A DNA stretch of 64,000 nucleotides from Selaginella tamariscina (GCA_003024785.1 PUQB01000272.1:1-64000); one strand, 5' to 3'; shown: positions 11,530 through 23,334, counted from the stretch's first letter. The notes: generated from the letters alone by a model not told the origin. A program made the numbers and translations.

Positions 11530-13170
11530 TATATACAACGAGCTTCCTTGTAATTACTACTTCATGCCACTAGTTTACATATAATGCATACATATATACA
11601 TATATACATTTTGAAGCATATGTATACAATAAACATAGATTTTATATATTTACAACTCCTTGCATGCTAATGGTACTTGTTGTCTCATACTCAAATTTTA
11701 TCACATATAAAAAACACTAAAAACAATACATACCATGAAAAACGAGAGTCAGATGGGAACGCAGAATTATAGGTTACTGATGTAATATTGGTCTTTTATG
11801 ATGACTTTATTTTATATTGAACTATATATTGGTAACCCCGAGGTTTTACACACATATGCACACACAATATAGGAATGTATATGTATGTGCATGTTTAATA
11901 ATCATGTTTGTGTATACATAAGCATACACAAATATAATTTTATGATTCTAATGATTCCATGTACATATATAAATACATATATTAGGTGGAAGTATGGTAT
12001 TTATTGCCTATAGCTTTTCAATATACTAAAATATTAATCATAACCACGTTAATAGTCAAATGTTTAAACGACACATTGCATTGTGTGTAATAATCAAAGT
12101 CAATTGTCCAAGCCCAAGAAGTAAATATATTTACAAACTTTCAAATTTGTATGATGAAATTTTTATATTGACATTACTACAGTTCTCTCTCTTCAATACA
12201 ATGGTGTATGTATGAAGTAAATCTTTTGTTTTGTATTAAAATAATTTATTCAATTTACATTAAGTATGAGACATCGGAAGGGATGAAGTAAATCAATTCT
12301 CTCTCATGTGCAAACATTATGTTAAGGTTTGCACTCATTGCAATATATATGTGTGTGTGTTATTGTGACCTATTTACAATAAATAAATTAGGGTCTTATT
12401 TAAATTATATTATGTATATGTGTGTGTGTGTGTGTATATTATACATAGCAAAAATAACTACATTTTTACTTACAAAATTTATCATTAAATATTTATGTAT
12501 AAATATATATTATATACAATATTATTAAGTTATTGTTAATTTTTCTTTTTTATTTTGCATATTCAAAGAGTTTCCTTTGTAAGTAAGTCCCATTATGCTA
12601 ACAATTCGAATTCGACGTTGAGTCCACGTTGCAGCTATTCAAGTCTGAGTAAGAGTCTCTCTTAAGTAATTCAATTCCAAAAGACATGGCCTTCACCAAG
12701 TACATGGAGGAAATGTAAAAGTTTTTTTATGATGCTTCTCAAGCTCTTCTTGGGGCTTGATATCGGCCTCTAAATCGGTCCCAAGTTCTACAACCTCATT
12801 TAGTGCACATTGTGCAAGAGATGTATTTACTTTTGCAAGGGTTGTACGATGGTGCCCTTGCAAAGGCTTCACGTGCCTCTATTGCTTGTGCTGCAGGGGT
12901 TGTACGATGGTGTTCCCTTGCAAAGGCTTCACATGCCTCTATTGCTTGTGCTGCAAGGGTTGTACGATGGTGCTCCCTTGCAAAACTTCATGTGCCTCTA
13001 TTGCTTGTGCCGCAAGGGTTGTACGATGGTGCTCCCTTGCAAAAGCTTCACATGCCTCTGCACGGGTTGTACGATGGTGCTCCCTTGCAAAAGCTTCACA
13101 TGCCTCTATTGCTTGTGCCGTAGGGGGTGTACAATGGTGCTCCCTTGCAAAGGCTTCACATATGCTCTAG
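11530..13170 (-). repeat. Inverted copy of the block at 41010-42540
   Basis: Read on the minus strand this segment follows the plus strand of 41010-42540: end of the AP2-like gene with its 60-bp repeats, then a microsatellite, then the stretch with GCATGAAGTAGTAATTACAA next to 42500. The two copies differ in microsatellite length and repeat number. The break at about 13165 falls inside the tandem repeat array. Confidence 0.7.
12660..13170 (-). pseudogene. AP2/ERF-like gene copy B: C-terminal part with six repeat units
   Basis: The minus strand encodes the C-terminal end seen in copy D (about 12660-12835) preceded by tandem units of the AAQAIEAREAFAREHHRTTL type. Landmarks (the complement of GTTGTACGATGG) fall at about 12840, 12900, 12959, 13018, 13056 and 13117, giving spacings of 60, 59, 59, 38 and 61 bp. 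The non-60 spacings break the frame several times. The AP2 core and N-terminus are missing. Confidence 0.7.
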
Positions 13171-14944
13171 ACTATTGAGAATCTAGTTTTTTCTTTCTTA
13201 AGTGTATAAATTTATGAATAAACTTTATATATTTATAAATAATATATTTAAAATGTATAAATTTATAGAAGGCATATGATTTCAATATTAGATTCAGTAA
13301 TAATGGCTAAAGAAAAAGCTTATATTTATATACAAAGCCATTTATCGGAACAAATAGTTGAAAAACGTTATTCTAAAACACTTATACTCTCTATATTTCA
13401 AGAATAAGTTTGACTCCTCATACTCTTTATACTTCTTATCCAATTTTTATAAAACAATTTAATAAAAAAGGTGATTTCTTTTTTCTCCAATTATTATTAA
13501 CCCAGGATATGTAACATGAATGACCCGATTAATGACCATTCGCGACAACTAAGGTGAGGAAAATATTAATGTTTTCTTAATTACAAGGCTGAATAATTAA
13601 TTAATTTCAAGCAAATAAGTATAAAAACTTTAAATAGATATGAACATGCACTTTTTATATAACATTGACTAATTGTGTTAAAATACACTTCTATTTTTTA
13701 TTTACTTAGTACTCCTTTACATTTTTATTTACTTAATATAGGAGTACTTGATTTGTGACATACATGTTACTAACTCTTTATACACATGTTGTAATGAGGT
13801 ATTTGATTGGCTTGGGCTCTTTAAACGAAGGTGGTTCCTTTTGTACAAGAGTATTAAGTTGTAAGTCTTTATTTCCATTTATAAACTAAATAAGTAAATT
13901 GTTAATTCTTATAAGCTGTGTTAGTGAAGTACAAGAAAGTTCAAGTACACTCTATACTTTTATCTTAAGAATGATTAATAACATACCTATTCATATAATG
14001 TCTATATTGGTTTTAACAATCAAAAGTTCCAATGCATGTATGATACTTTAAAGTTGTTGTTGATTTTACCTTAAGGTCCAAATCAATTTTATTTTTTATT
14101 TCAAGTTAGTAACTTCTTAATTTTATATTCAAAAGATGAAATGTACCGATGCCTAACCACCTTACATAAGCGTGTCTTAGTTCCTTATAATTTCATTAAC
14201 GGGGTTTCATTCAAAGTTTACTCCTTAAGTTTAGTGCCATAGTGTTAAATTAGTTTTTGATAATTGCAATTCAAAATAGTTGGTTGGACATATATTTATT
14301 TTCAATTGATAAACAAAGTTTCTAAAAAGTGTTCGTTCTAGAACACAAAGTCTTATAGTCTCATTTAATGATATTTATTTTTTAAACTTTGAAAATGTTT
14401 ATAACTATTTATTTAAAATAGTTAAATAGCTTATTAAAATAAATAAAATATTTACTGAGAAGAATACTCAATATTGTGTCTTCTTTTTAGCATGGTTGGG
14501 TAAAATTATTTTGTGAGATGCGAGATAAAAACAAGGAGAGCTAAGTTGAAAGTCCAATGGCACATTACTTACCCTTTGTTTTTTTTAACTAAGGATAAAC
14601 GAATAGGACACTAACATTTTCACATAATGTGTTTTAATATTAATTAAAATTTTCAAATAAGAAGGCTTCATATACATTATTTCAAGTAAGTCACAAAGAA
14701 TACTAAGTATTGATATATTTTGATTTAGTATTTTCAAATTAAATAATTTTACTCATGTTAGTAAATTTAGTTGAGTTATGAAACAAAAATTGATATAATG
14801 TTTTAAAAATCTTATTGAGAACTTATGGATAAACTCACTAGGCTAAAGGATAACTTAGGATAAACTCACTAGATTAAGATAATAATTAATTAATATTTAT
14901 TAAATAATTAATTATTATTAAATAATTAAGCCAAAAAGGATTGG
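13171..14944. other. AT-rich intergenic DNA, nothing recognised
   Basis: No convincing frame, RNA or repeat array. Near 14830-14870 the phrase GATAAACTCACTAG is repeated twice in tandem. Confidence 0.4.
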
Positions 14945-15196
14945 CTAAGAATAATAGCTGGGATTTAGGGATAATTCACCGTGTTCACAGAGTGTGCCGA
15001 GAACATTAGAATAGCTACAGTTGGGGATCACACGTGTTGATTCAGATTGTAGAAGAAAATCATTTGTCATTTTGTCAACTGCACCTGTGGCATCCCATGC
15101 TACAATAACACGTTCCTGGTTGAGTGGCTTATAATTGAAGTTTGGGTTGACGCTGCAATACTTAACCCTACACTTGTAAATCTTATCATCCAACAT
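14945..15196 (-). CDS. Hypothetical 83-codon ORF
   Basis: No family recognised. The protein begins MLDDKIYKCRVKYCSVNPNF and includes VIVAWDATGAVDKMTNDFLL. It has ordinary composition, unlike the low-complexity frames around it, which is the only argument that it was once coding. It could be a gene fragment or a chance frame. Confidence 0.25.
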   Translation of the reverse strand: MLDDKIYKCRVKYCSVNPNFNYKPLNQERVIVAWDATGAVDKMTNDFLLQSESTRVIPNCSYSNVLGTLCEHGELSLNPSYYS

Positions 15197-15529
15197 TATT
15201 TCTTGTGCATGGAGAAGATGAAGGACGACAATTCCTTACACCGTTCCACATAATGCTCTTTTGTGCCTATATTATGAAAAAAGAAAGGCACTCAGATAGT
15301 GTGGGTCACAACACCAGAAAATCACGAAGATTCAGATGGAGAATAAAAATTAATCAGGTACTACATTATTAATGGCTAGCACACAATAATGGTAGCTCAA
15401 CGACTTCTCAATGAACATAATAAAGGAATGAAACCAATTTTTTTTAGCATACCCGTGAGAAGCTAACAAAAAGATCAGCATTTTTAGCTAAGCCGAATTT
15501 CATAATTAAGTAGTACCATAAGTTATCAG

Positions 15530-16039
15530 CGGAATGGGATGTTGCTGACACCAACCACTACAACAGTAAAATATGGGAGAAGTTCAAACACATGCGATCC
15601 ATGTGGGAAACTCTTGGGCGACCACAAAGAGCTACTGCAGGGAAAGAACAATGTGTGGATTATCGGGTAAGTAAATTGTCTTAGTGAGATTTATCTTGCC
15701 AGTATATTAATCTATCTTCTTTTTTTTTTGTAGAGAGTTGAAGACATTGCATAGTTGATTTTACCTAGGTGGGCAGGAAGGAAACATCATTTTTTATAAT
15801 GTTGATTTCTTGCCCCGATAAGATCTTTGCCAAATGGGTGGGGATTATGAAATCATTTGCAAAAGGAACACTGAAGAAGCAGATAAGAGAAGGGGACCCT
15901 CACATAAGTCTGCAAAGAAACTTAGTAAGACGCTGAAATCTAAGTCTATTCAATCTATAAAGGATGTAACACAATTTCAAGCTGACATGGTTGAAGCCTT
16001 TAAATGGAACAACGATGGAGGAGATGAAAGTCTTAACTA
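15530..16039 (+). pseudogene. Unrecognised two-exon gene fragment
   Basis: A plus-strand frame around 15533-15666 reads WDVADTNHYNSKIWEKFKHM and continues to CVDYR. It is followed by a plausible intron (GTAAGT at 15667 to a T-rich tract and TAG at 15731-15733). A second open frame at 15834-16037 starts MGGDYEIICKRNTEEADKRR and is Lys/Ser-rich with KSAKKLSKTLKSKS. The phase across the intron does not connect the two cleanly, so the link is inferred from proximity only. The gene ends where the minisatellite begins, suggesting truncation. Confidence 0.3.
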
Positions 16040-16049
16040 ATTTGGTGAT

Positions 16050-17330
16050 TGATGGCAAACTACATATTAATAACAGTAGCTCTGGCAAACTACATATTCA
16101 TAACAGTAGCTCTGGCAAACTACATATTAATAGCTCTCCTTTTCGTGTCAAGGCATATTAATAATAGCTCTCCTTTTCGTGTCAAGGCATATTAATAATA
16201 GCTGGGAGTGTCAAGGCAATGGAGTTAGCTCTCCTTTTCGTGTCAAGGCATATTAATAATAGCTCTCCTTTTCGTGTCAAGGCATATAATAATTGGGAGT
16301 GTCAAGGCAATGGAGTTAGCTCTCCTTTTTGTCAAGGCATATTAATAATAGCTGGGAGTGTCAAGGCAATGGAGTTAGCTCTCTTTTTGTGTCAAGGCAT
16401 ATTAATAATAGTTGGGAGTGTCAAGGCAATGGAGTTAGCTCTCCTTTTCATGTCAAGGCATATTAATAATAGCTGGAGTGTCAAGGCAATGGAGTTAGCT
16501 CTCCTTTTCGTGTCAAGGCATATTAATAATAGCTCTCCTTTTCGTGTATAGCTCTCCTTTTCTGTCAAGGCATATTAATAATAGCTGGGAGTGTCAAGGC
16601 AATGGAGTTAGCTCTCCTTTTCGTGTCAAGGCATATTAATAATAGCTCTCCTTTTCGTGTATAGCTCTCCTTTTCGAGTCAAGGCATATTAATAATAGTT
16701 GGGAGTGTCAAGGCAATGGAGTTAGCTCTCCTTTTCATGTCAAGGCATATTAATAATAGCTGGAGTGTCAAGGCAATGGAGTTAGCTCTCCTTTTCGTGT
16801 CAAGGCATATTAATAATAACTCTCCTTTTCGTGTAATAGCTCTCCTTTTCATGTCAAGGCATATTAATAATAGCTCTCCTTTTCGTGTAATAGCTCTCCT
16901 TTTCGTGTCAAGTAATAGCTCTCCTTTTCGTGTCAAGGCATATTAATAATAGCTCTCCTTTTCGTGTCAAGGCATATTAATAATAGCTCTCCTTTTCGTG
17001 TAATAGCTCTCCTTTTCGTGTCAAGGCATATTAATAATGTCTTGACGGTTGGTGTCAAGGCATATTAATAATAGCTCTCCTTTTCATGTAATAGCTCTCC
17101 TTTTCTTCGTGTCAAGGCATATTAATAATGTCTTGACGGTTGGTGTCAAGGCATATTAATAATAGCTCTCCTTTTCGTGTCAAGGCATATTAATAATGTC
17201 TTGACGGTTGGGGTGGTGTAATGTCTTGACGGTTGGTGTCAAGGCATATTAATAATAGCTCTCCTTTTCGTGTAATAGCTCTCCTTTTCGTGTCAAGGCA
17301 TATTAATAATGTCTTGACGGTTGGGGAATA
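16050..17330. repeat. Modular minisatellite of three interchangeable units
   Basis: About 1.28 kb are built from recombined modules. One is AGCTCTCCTTTTCGTGTCAA followed by GGCATATTAATAAT. The second is GGGAGTGTCAAGGCAATGG with AGTT. The third, only in the 3' part from about 17038, is GTCTTGACGGTTGGTGTCAA. Units occur in varying order with small internal deletions, so it is not a simple head-to-tail array. GTCAAG and CTTGAC words sit near each other and could pair. Open frames through it (for example 16219-16551) simply reflect the repeat. Confidence 0.85.
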
Positions 17331-17343
17331 CACTACCACAAAC

Positions 17344-17722
17344 TGTAAGGATCATGGTTTATTTTTTTCCTTTCATAGGACTTGAACCCGAGACCTTTTG
17401 GTTAACCAACTGATCCGTATGATCCTGAATGCTGAACTACACCATCAAACAAAGGCGTATATTCATACGCATGTTCCAGACCAGTTGTGGACCACACATT
17501 CCAAACCAGTTGTGGATCAACATTTCAGACCAGTTGTGGACCATACTATCTCAGGACCTCAGATATATAACAGGGTTCAGTTCCAGGTTTCTCAGAATCA
17601 TTCAACACCAGTCTCCGGCCTTGTGTTTCATTTTGTATTCATTTCTTTCTTGAATACAATCTCCTCCTTTCAAGGTTCCACCCTTGTTCTAAAGGTTTCG
17701 CCCTTTGCACAAGGTCGTGACA
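17344..17722 (+). repeat. 5' LTR of gypsy element 2
   Basis: Starts TGTAAGGATCATGG and ends GTCGTGACA. It aligns with 23335-23738 throughout; the 3' LTR is about 25 bp longer because of an insert near 23390-23412. A repeated GACCAGTTGTGGACCA-like motif occurs three times (about 17478-17545). TATATAACAGG near 17563 may be the promoter TATA region. No standard initiator-tRNA primer-binding site is visible after 17722. Confidence 0.85.
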
Positions 17723-17876
17723 GTTTGAATGATTCTAGTAGTGACAAGCTTCTGTTTCTTGTCATCGATCCCATTTTCTTTCTTTCTCTCTTTTCAATTT
17801 TCTTTTCGATTTTTTTTTTTTTTTTTTTTTTTTTTCTTTTTTTTTTTTTCTTTTGATTCTTTCTTCTTGACTCATC

Positions 17877-18551
17877 ATGTCCGAGCATGCTCTTCATGAG
17901 CAAGTTGCTGCCCTAGCAGCAGCTCAAACAACTACACCTGAGAATGATCAGCTCCGACAGCGTGCGAATTCTCCAGAGCCGAAGATCAGCATGCCCGAAA
18001 AGTTCGATGGTACCCGATCGAAGTTCCGAGGTTTTCTCAATCAAGTTCGTCTGCGGATCGTGATGCAGCCGAGGCGCTACAACACAGAACCCATTAAGGT
18101 TGGATTGATCGGGTTGCTTTCTGGTTCTGCTCTTTCATGGTTCTCAGCCTTGCTGGAGAACAATGATCCGATCCTTGGGAATTTTGACGAGTTTGTGGAA
18201 CGGTTCACGGCGATGTTCAGTGACGTGGATCGTGAGAGTGCTGCCATCACCAAACTCCGTCAGCTTCACCAAGGGGGTATGTCGGTAGCAGAGTACGCAT
18301 CGAAGTTTCAACTTCTTGCTTGTGATGTCACATGGGGAGATCGTGCTCTCAAGGAGGTTTTCCGGTCGGGGTTGCAGGACGAGGTCAAAGACATGTTGCT
18401 GAATTTTGCGGTTCCGGAAACCCTCACCAGCATGATCGAGTTGGCAATTCGTTGTGACAACCGGTTGATCGAGCGGAAACAAGAACGTCGGCATCCTTCT
18501 TTCTTGGTGCCCTTCTTCCATTTCTGCAGTCCCTGTTCCCTCATCTGCTGA
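17877..18551 (+). CDS. Gag capsid polyprotein (gypsy element 2)
   Basis: The 224-codon frame begins with the ATG at 17877 after a T-rich leader (17811-17853). It contains the retrotransposon Gag signature: PKISMPEKFDGTRSKFRGFL near residues 35-55, a WF..LL block (LSWFSALLE), and YASKFQLLACDVTWGDRALK. The final residues after ERKQERR diverge from the expected linker, pointing to a frameshift near 18500. The zinc knuckle then continues in another frame from 18583. Gag forms the virus-like particle of the element in the cytoplasm. Confidence 0.8.
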   Translation: MSEHALHEQVAALAAAQTTTPENDQLRQRANSPEPKISMPEKFDGTRSKFRGFLNQVRLRIVMQPRRYNTEPIKVGLIGLLSGSALSWFSALLENNDPILGNFDEFVERFTAMFSDVDRESAAITKLRQLHQGGMSVAEYASKFQLLACDVTWGDRALKEVFRSGLQDEVKDMLLNFAVPETLTSMIELAIRCDNRLIERKQERRHPSFLVPFFHFCSPCSLIC

Positions 18552-18582
18552 TTCATCATCTTCCTCAGTAGAACCATCCCCG

Positions 18583-19036
18583 ATGGAATTAGGGCGATCA
18601 CGCCGAGGCAAGCTTTTGCCAACCGAACGTCAGAAGCGGATTCAGTACAAGCTTTGTTTGTACTGTGGGGACCCGTACCACAAGTTGGAGAATTGTCATC
18701 GACGTCCAAAACAAGCTCGTGAAGTGGCCCTTGCTGTGCTATGGGAAAGAAGATCCAGCCCGAATAGGAGCCGTCCGGCTGGATTGCCGTGGAACAACTC
18801 ATGTTCCTCAAGGCTCTTCACTCATAACATCTTCCCTTCCTCATCTTGGATCCATTCCATCCACGAAGGTGTGCAAGCCGTTCCATGTTCTGGTGCAGCT
18901 GAAGACACCAGAGGTGGAGTTCTCTGGTAAAGCTTTGGTGGATAGCGGAGCGAACGCAAATTTCATCGACAAGAATTTTGCTGTCAGGCACGGGATCCGT
19001 CTACATCCTTTGGAGATATCAAATCTGGAGCGGTAA
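18583..19036 (+). pseudogene. Zinc knuckle and aspartic protease (gypsy element 2)
   Basis: The frame from 18583 carries CLYCGDPYHKLENC, a C-X2-C-X4-H-X4-C zinc knuckle. After a frame change, the frame ending at 19036 reads KALVDSGANANFIDKNFAVR, with the DSG active site of a retroviral-type aspartic protease at about 18940. A stop at 19034-19036 interrupts the connection to RT. The protease would mature Gag-Pol. Confidence 0.75.
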
Positions 19037-19559
19037 CAAATGACACGGAGTTCGTTGAGGTCGTTGCTTGTGGTGCTGTGTGCAACATCTCCTTCAGTGT
19101 TGTTTTCCAGACTCTACGATTTGCCGTGGATCGAGTTGGTGGATCCTGGTTGGAGAGAACGTTTCATGAACAGTTTCCCAGCTGTTTCAACTCCAGCACA
19201 CTCTTTGATTCCGATCCTGTTCCAGTTCCTCCTCCACTTCGAGTCTCGCATATCACCTTGAAGCAGTTCAAGAAAGATAGCCGACATGACCCAGCATCCG
19301 TGTTCGCGATCAAAGTCTATCCCTGCTCTGCTAAGGATGTTTCTGTTCCTCCTGCCTTAAAAGCAGTATGCCGATTTCGCAGACGTCTTCGACAAAAAGA
19401 AAGCTTCTGCCTTGCCACGCACCGTGAGTACGACTGTCCTATCGATCTCGTTGAGGGTAAGCAGCCGTCCTCCGGTCCCATTTACGGTCTCTCACCAACA
19501 GAGTTGGAGACATTGAGGAGAATCTTCACTGGATTTATCCGTCATTCGCATCACCGCTG

Positions 19560-20590
19560 GTGCTCCAGTATTCTTTGTTTCCAAGAAGGATGGAAGTCTC
19601 CGGCTCGTGGTGGACTACCGAGATCTGAATAAGGTCACCATTCCAAACAAGTATCCTCTCCCGCTCGTCTCCGACATGCTCGAACGTCTTTTTGGTGCCC
19701 GGTACTTCACAAAGATCGATTTAAGAGGAGCGTACAATCTCATCCAATTCGAGAAGGGGACGAGTGGAAAACAGCTTTCTGTACACGCTACGGACATTTC
19801 GAGTACGTAGTAATGCCGTTCGGCCTGACAAATGCACCTGCTGTGTTCCAGCACATGGCTAACGATATTTTCTGGACTTCTTGGATTTGTTTGTCATCAT
19901 GTACCTAGACGACATCCTGATATTTTAAGACTCGAGAAGAACACGAACGGCATGTACGGTTAGTCTTGGAGAGGCTCCGGAAGCACCACTTGTTTGCCAA
20001 GTTGGAAAGTGCTCTTTCAGTTAGCAGTCTGTCGAGTTCCTGGGGTACATCATTTCAGCTGAAGGTGTTCACATGGATCCTGCAAAAGTCCGGACTGTAT
20101 TGGAGTGGGAGAGACCATCAAATGTTCGTGATGTTTGTTTTTCGGGTTTGCGAACTTCTATCGACGTTTCGTTCGGGATTTCTCCAAGATTGCATTGCCA
20201 TTGACGAAGTTGACTGGCAAGGATGTTCCATTTGTCTGGTCCTCTGAGGCTGAGGAGGCGTTCGAGTTCCTAAAGAAGGCGTTCACCTCGGCACCTGTTC
20301 TTATCCATCCTGACCCTGCGAAGCCATATTTCGTGGAAGCTGATGCTCTGACTTCGCCATTGGTGGAGTGTTGTCCCAGGAAGGTCCAGATCATCTTCTC
20401 CATCCCATTGCTTTCCATTCCCGCAAGTTCACTGCACCTGAGATCAACTACGATGTTACAACAAGGAGCTGCTGGCGATCGTCATGCCTTTGAGGAGTGG
20501 CAGATTCCTTGAAGGTTCCCCATGTGGTTAAGGTGTATTGTGATCACAAGAACCTCCAGTACTGAGGCAACATCACGAGTTCTCAATCGA
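19560..20590 (+). pseudogene. Reverse transcriptase and RNase H (gypsy element 2)
   Basis: RT motifs in order: [20 protein letters not shown] from about 19572, [44 protein letters not shown] at about 19813, and an intact YLDD at 19902-19913. A TAA follows at 19926, and at least three frame changes split the domain. RNase H text (PYFVEADA near 20327 and a DHKNL-like block near 20545) follows, interrupted by a TGA at about 20564. The connection to integrase reads RPGRLNGKADALSRR at about 20647. Confidence 0.8.
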
Positions 20591-20601
20591 CGTCAGGCGC
20601 G

Positions 20602-21720
20602 ATGGGCACAGTCTTTGTCCCGGTTCCGATACAGATTATTCATCGTCCCGGTCGTCTAAATGGCAAAGCAGATGCCTTATCTCGTCGCAGTTACCTAGCT
20701 CCAGTACCAGGTGAAATCCGATTTGATCAACAAGAACAAGTCATCCTGAGCTCTGACCAGTTGTTGATAAACGTGCTTTCCCATTCTTCTGCTCCAGTTG
20801 ACACTTCGTTTTTGGATCTAATCCGAGAAAATCTCCCTCAAGACGAGTTTGCTCGTGATGTCCTTGCACATGTTCGACGAGTTCAGCCATTGTCTTCAGG
20901 GTCACAACTACGAGATTATGCTGCTTTCCATCTTCATAATGGGTTGCTGTACCACCACATCCAAATCTATGTTCCGGACGGAGAACTGAGGTTGCGAGCT
21001 GTCCAACACTGCCATGACAACACAGTGCAGGACATTTTGGCATTCAAACGATCGAGCTGGTACAACGGGTGTTCTGGTGGCCTCGGCTTGCGTGTATGTT
21101 GAGAGATTTGTGCGATCTTGTGACACGTGCCAGTGTACAAAGCTTCTCGTCATCGACCGGTTGGACTACTACAGCCTCTTCCTATTGCTCAGCGGCCATG
21201 GTCATCCATCACCATGGATTTCCTCACGGATTTACCGCCTTCTAAGGGTTTGATGCTGTCCTAGTCATTGTTGATCGGTTCTCTAAGATGGCGCACTTTG
21301 TTCCCTGCAACAAGACATGTTCAGTCCTGATGTGCAGATCTGGTTGTACCGGGAGGTGTTCCGTCTTCATGGTCTTCCTGATGAACTTGTCACGGGATCG
21401 AGGTCCCCAGTTCACTTCGGCATTCTGGCAGAGATTCCTAGAACGGCTACGTATCACCGGGAAGCTGTCTACTGCACATCATCCTGAAACAGATGGACAA
21501 TCGGAGCACACGATTCAGACTTGGAACAATATCTCCGGTGTTTCATTTCTCATCTGCAAGATGATTGGGTCGATCTCCTTCCTGCTGCCGAGTTCGCGTA
21601 CAACAACACGGCACACTCATCCATAGGTGTGTCGCCATTTTTCGCGTTCTTGGTGTTCATCCTCGCTGGTCCTACAGCTTGCCCGTGGTTCCTGGCCTCA
21701 CCACTGCTCCGATGATCGTT
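20602..21720 (+). pseudogene. Integrase (gypsy element 2), several frameshifts
   Basis: After the RNase H linker, the zinc-binding region ends with [11 protein letters not shown] at about 21111-21143. Core fragments are spread over three frames: a VDRFSKMAHFVPCNKT-like stretch near 21268, a PDELV..RG region near 21380, HPETDGQSE at about 21482 and [20 protein letters not shown] followed by [12 protein letters not shown] at 21530-21630. Catalytic regions are recognisable but not in one frame. Confidence 0.75.
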
Positions 21721-21839
21721 TGAGCATCTCCGACAGGTCCATGAAGAAGTGCAGCATCATCTTCAACGCGCTGGGATTTGCAACAACAAGCTGTTGATCG
21801 TTCCCGTTCCTCTCCTCCACATTCACAATTGGTGACCAA

Positions 21840-22232
21840 GTGTGGCTCCTCCGGCGTCATTGGCCAACCACATGTCCTGTGACAAGCTGGACTATCAACG
21901 CTTGGGGCCATTTCGCATCATCGAAAAACTCTCTGAGTGACGTTTCGTCTCGAGCTTTCGCCAACCATCCGGATCCATCCCGTGTTCCATGTTTCTTTGT
22001 TGGAGCCTTATCATGCTCTTCTGAACCTGGCCAACTTCTTCCACCACCTCCTCTAGTTACAGTTGCTGGTAAACCTAAGTTCGAGGTTGCTGCAATTCTT
22101 GACTCCAAACTTGTTCGTGGTCAGCTTCATTATTTCGTGGACTGGATCGGTTATCCACCTGGTGAACGCACTTGGGAGCCTACTGCTCATCTTGTTCATG
22201 CTCCTGATCTTGTTGCCGAGTTCCATCAATGA
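21840..22232 (+). CDS. Integrase C-terminus with chromodomain (gypsy element 2)
   Basis: This 130-codon frame ends with an intact chromodomain: KFEVAAILDSKLVRGQLHYF, VDWIGYPPGERTWEP and LVAEFHQ (about residues 79-130). The aromatic positions (F of KFEV, Y/F of HYFVDW, W of WIGY) that cage methyl-lysine in true chromodomains are present or similar. The first part holds the WLLRR integrase tail. Directly downstream the last part of the domain is multiplied into a tandem array. Confidence 0.75.
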   Translation: MWLLRRHWPTTCPVTSWTINAWGHFASSKNSLSDVSSRAFANHPDPSRVPCFFVGALSCSSEPGQLLPPPPLVTVAGKPKFEVAAILDSKLVRGQLHYFVDWIGYPPGERTWEPTAHLVHAPDLVAEFHQ

Positions 22233-22234
22233 TA

Positions 22235-23331
22235 TCCTGCAAAACCTTGACTCCAAACTTGTTCATGGTCAGCTTCACTATTTCGTGGACTGGATCGGTT
22301 CACTAGGTTTGTTCATGGTCAGCTTCACTATTTCGTGGACTGGATCGGTTATCCACCTGGTGAACGCACTTGGGAGCCTGCTGCTCATGGACCAATGACG
22401 AGCACCCGAACTGGATCGGTTATCCACCTGGTGAACGCACTTGGGAGCTTGCTGCTCATCTTGTTCATGCTCCTAATCTTGTTGCCGAGTTCCATCAACG
22501 AACCTGGACCAATGACGAGCACCCGAACTGGATCGGTTATCCACCTGGTGAACGCACTTGGGAGCCTACTGCTCATCTTGTTCATGCTCCTAATCTTGTT
22601 GCCGAGTTCCATCAACGAACCTGGACCAATGACGAGCACCCGAACTGGATCGGTTATCCACCTGGTGAACGCACTTGGGAGCTTGCTGCTCATCTTGTTC
22701 ATGCTCCTAATCTTGTTGCCGAGTTCCATCAACGAACCTGGACCAATGACGAGCACCCGAACTGGATCGGTTATCCACCTGGTGAACGCACTTGGGAGCC
22801 TGCTGCTCATCTTGTTCATGCTCCTAATCTTGTTGCCGAGTTCCATCAACGAACCTGGACCAATGACGAGCACCCGAACTGGATCGGTTATCCACCTGGT
22901 GAACGCACTTGGGAGCCTGCTGCTCATCTTGTTCATGCTCTGCTCATCTGTTCATGCTCCTAATCTTGTTGCCGAGTTCCATCAACGAACCTGGACCAAT
23001 GACGAGCACCGCGCGTCATTGGTTTGCCGAGTTCCATCAACGAACCTGGACCAATGACGAGCACCCGAACCTGGACCAATGACGCGCGGTGCTCATCATC
23101 GATCGTCATCGAAGGGGGAGACTGCTGCTCATCTTGTTCATGCTCCTAATCTTTTGCCGAGTTCCATCAACGAACCTGGACCAATGACGAGCACCGCGCG
23201 TCATTGGTTTGCCGAGTTCCATCAACGAACCTGGACCAATGACGAGCACCCGAACCTGGACCGATGACGAGCACCCGAACCTGGACCAATGACGCGCGGT
23301 GCTCATCATCGATCGTCATCGAAGGGGGAGA
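22235..23331 (+). repeat. Tandem array of chromodomain C-terminal segment, 117-bp unit
   Basis: CTGGATCGGTTATCC recurs at 22411, 22528, 22645, 22762 and 22879, an exact 117-bp period equal to 39 codons. The translated unit starts NWIGYPPGERTWEPAAHLVH and ends RTWTNDEHP. Upstream are partial duplications at 22247-22380. Downstream (22940-23331) are shorter rearranged units rich in CGAACCTGGACCAATGACG. The frame 22370-22963 stays open through all five units, and two other frames are also open because the period is a multiple of three. Confidence 0.85.
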
Positions 23332-23334
23332 TAG
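23320..23334 (+). promoter_or_regulatory. Polypurine tract of gypsy element 2
   Basis: GAAGGGGGAGATAG sits directly before the TGTAAGG start of the 3' LTR, the usual plus-strand priming site. Confidence 0.65.

Noticed and set aside
12757..13170. Cys-rich plus-strand frame with CLYCLCCKGC repeats
   Set aside because: It is the antisense reading of the AP2-like 60-bp units; the same applies to the minus frames at 40300-41252.
16050..17330. CRISPR-like array
   Set aside because: Repeats are adjacent or shuffled modules without unique spacers of constant length, and the host is a plant.
17670..17903. Lys-rich minus-strand ORF
   Set aside because: Antisense of the T-rich leader of the second gypsy element.
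22385..22936. 183-codon minus-strand frame
   Set aside because: Shadow of the 117-bp chromodomain repeat; a period divisible by three keeps several frames open.
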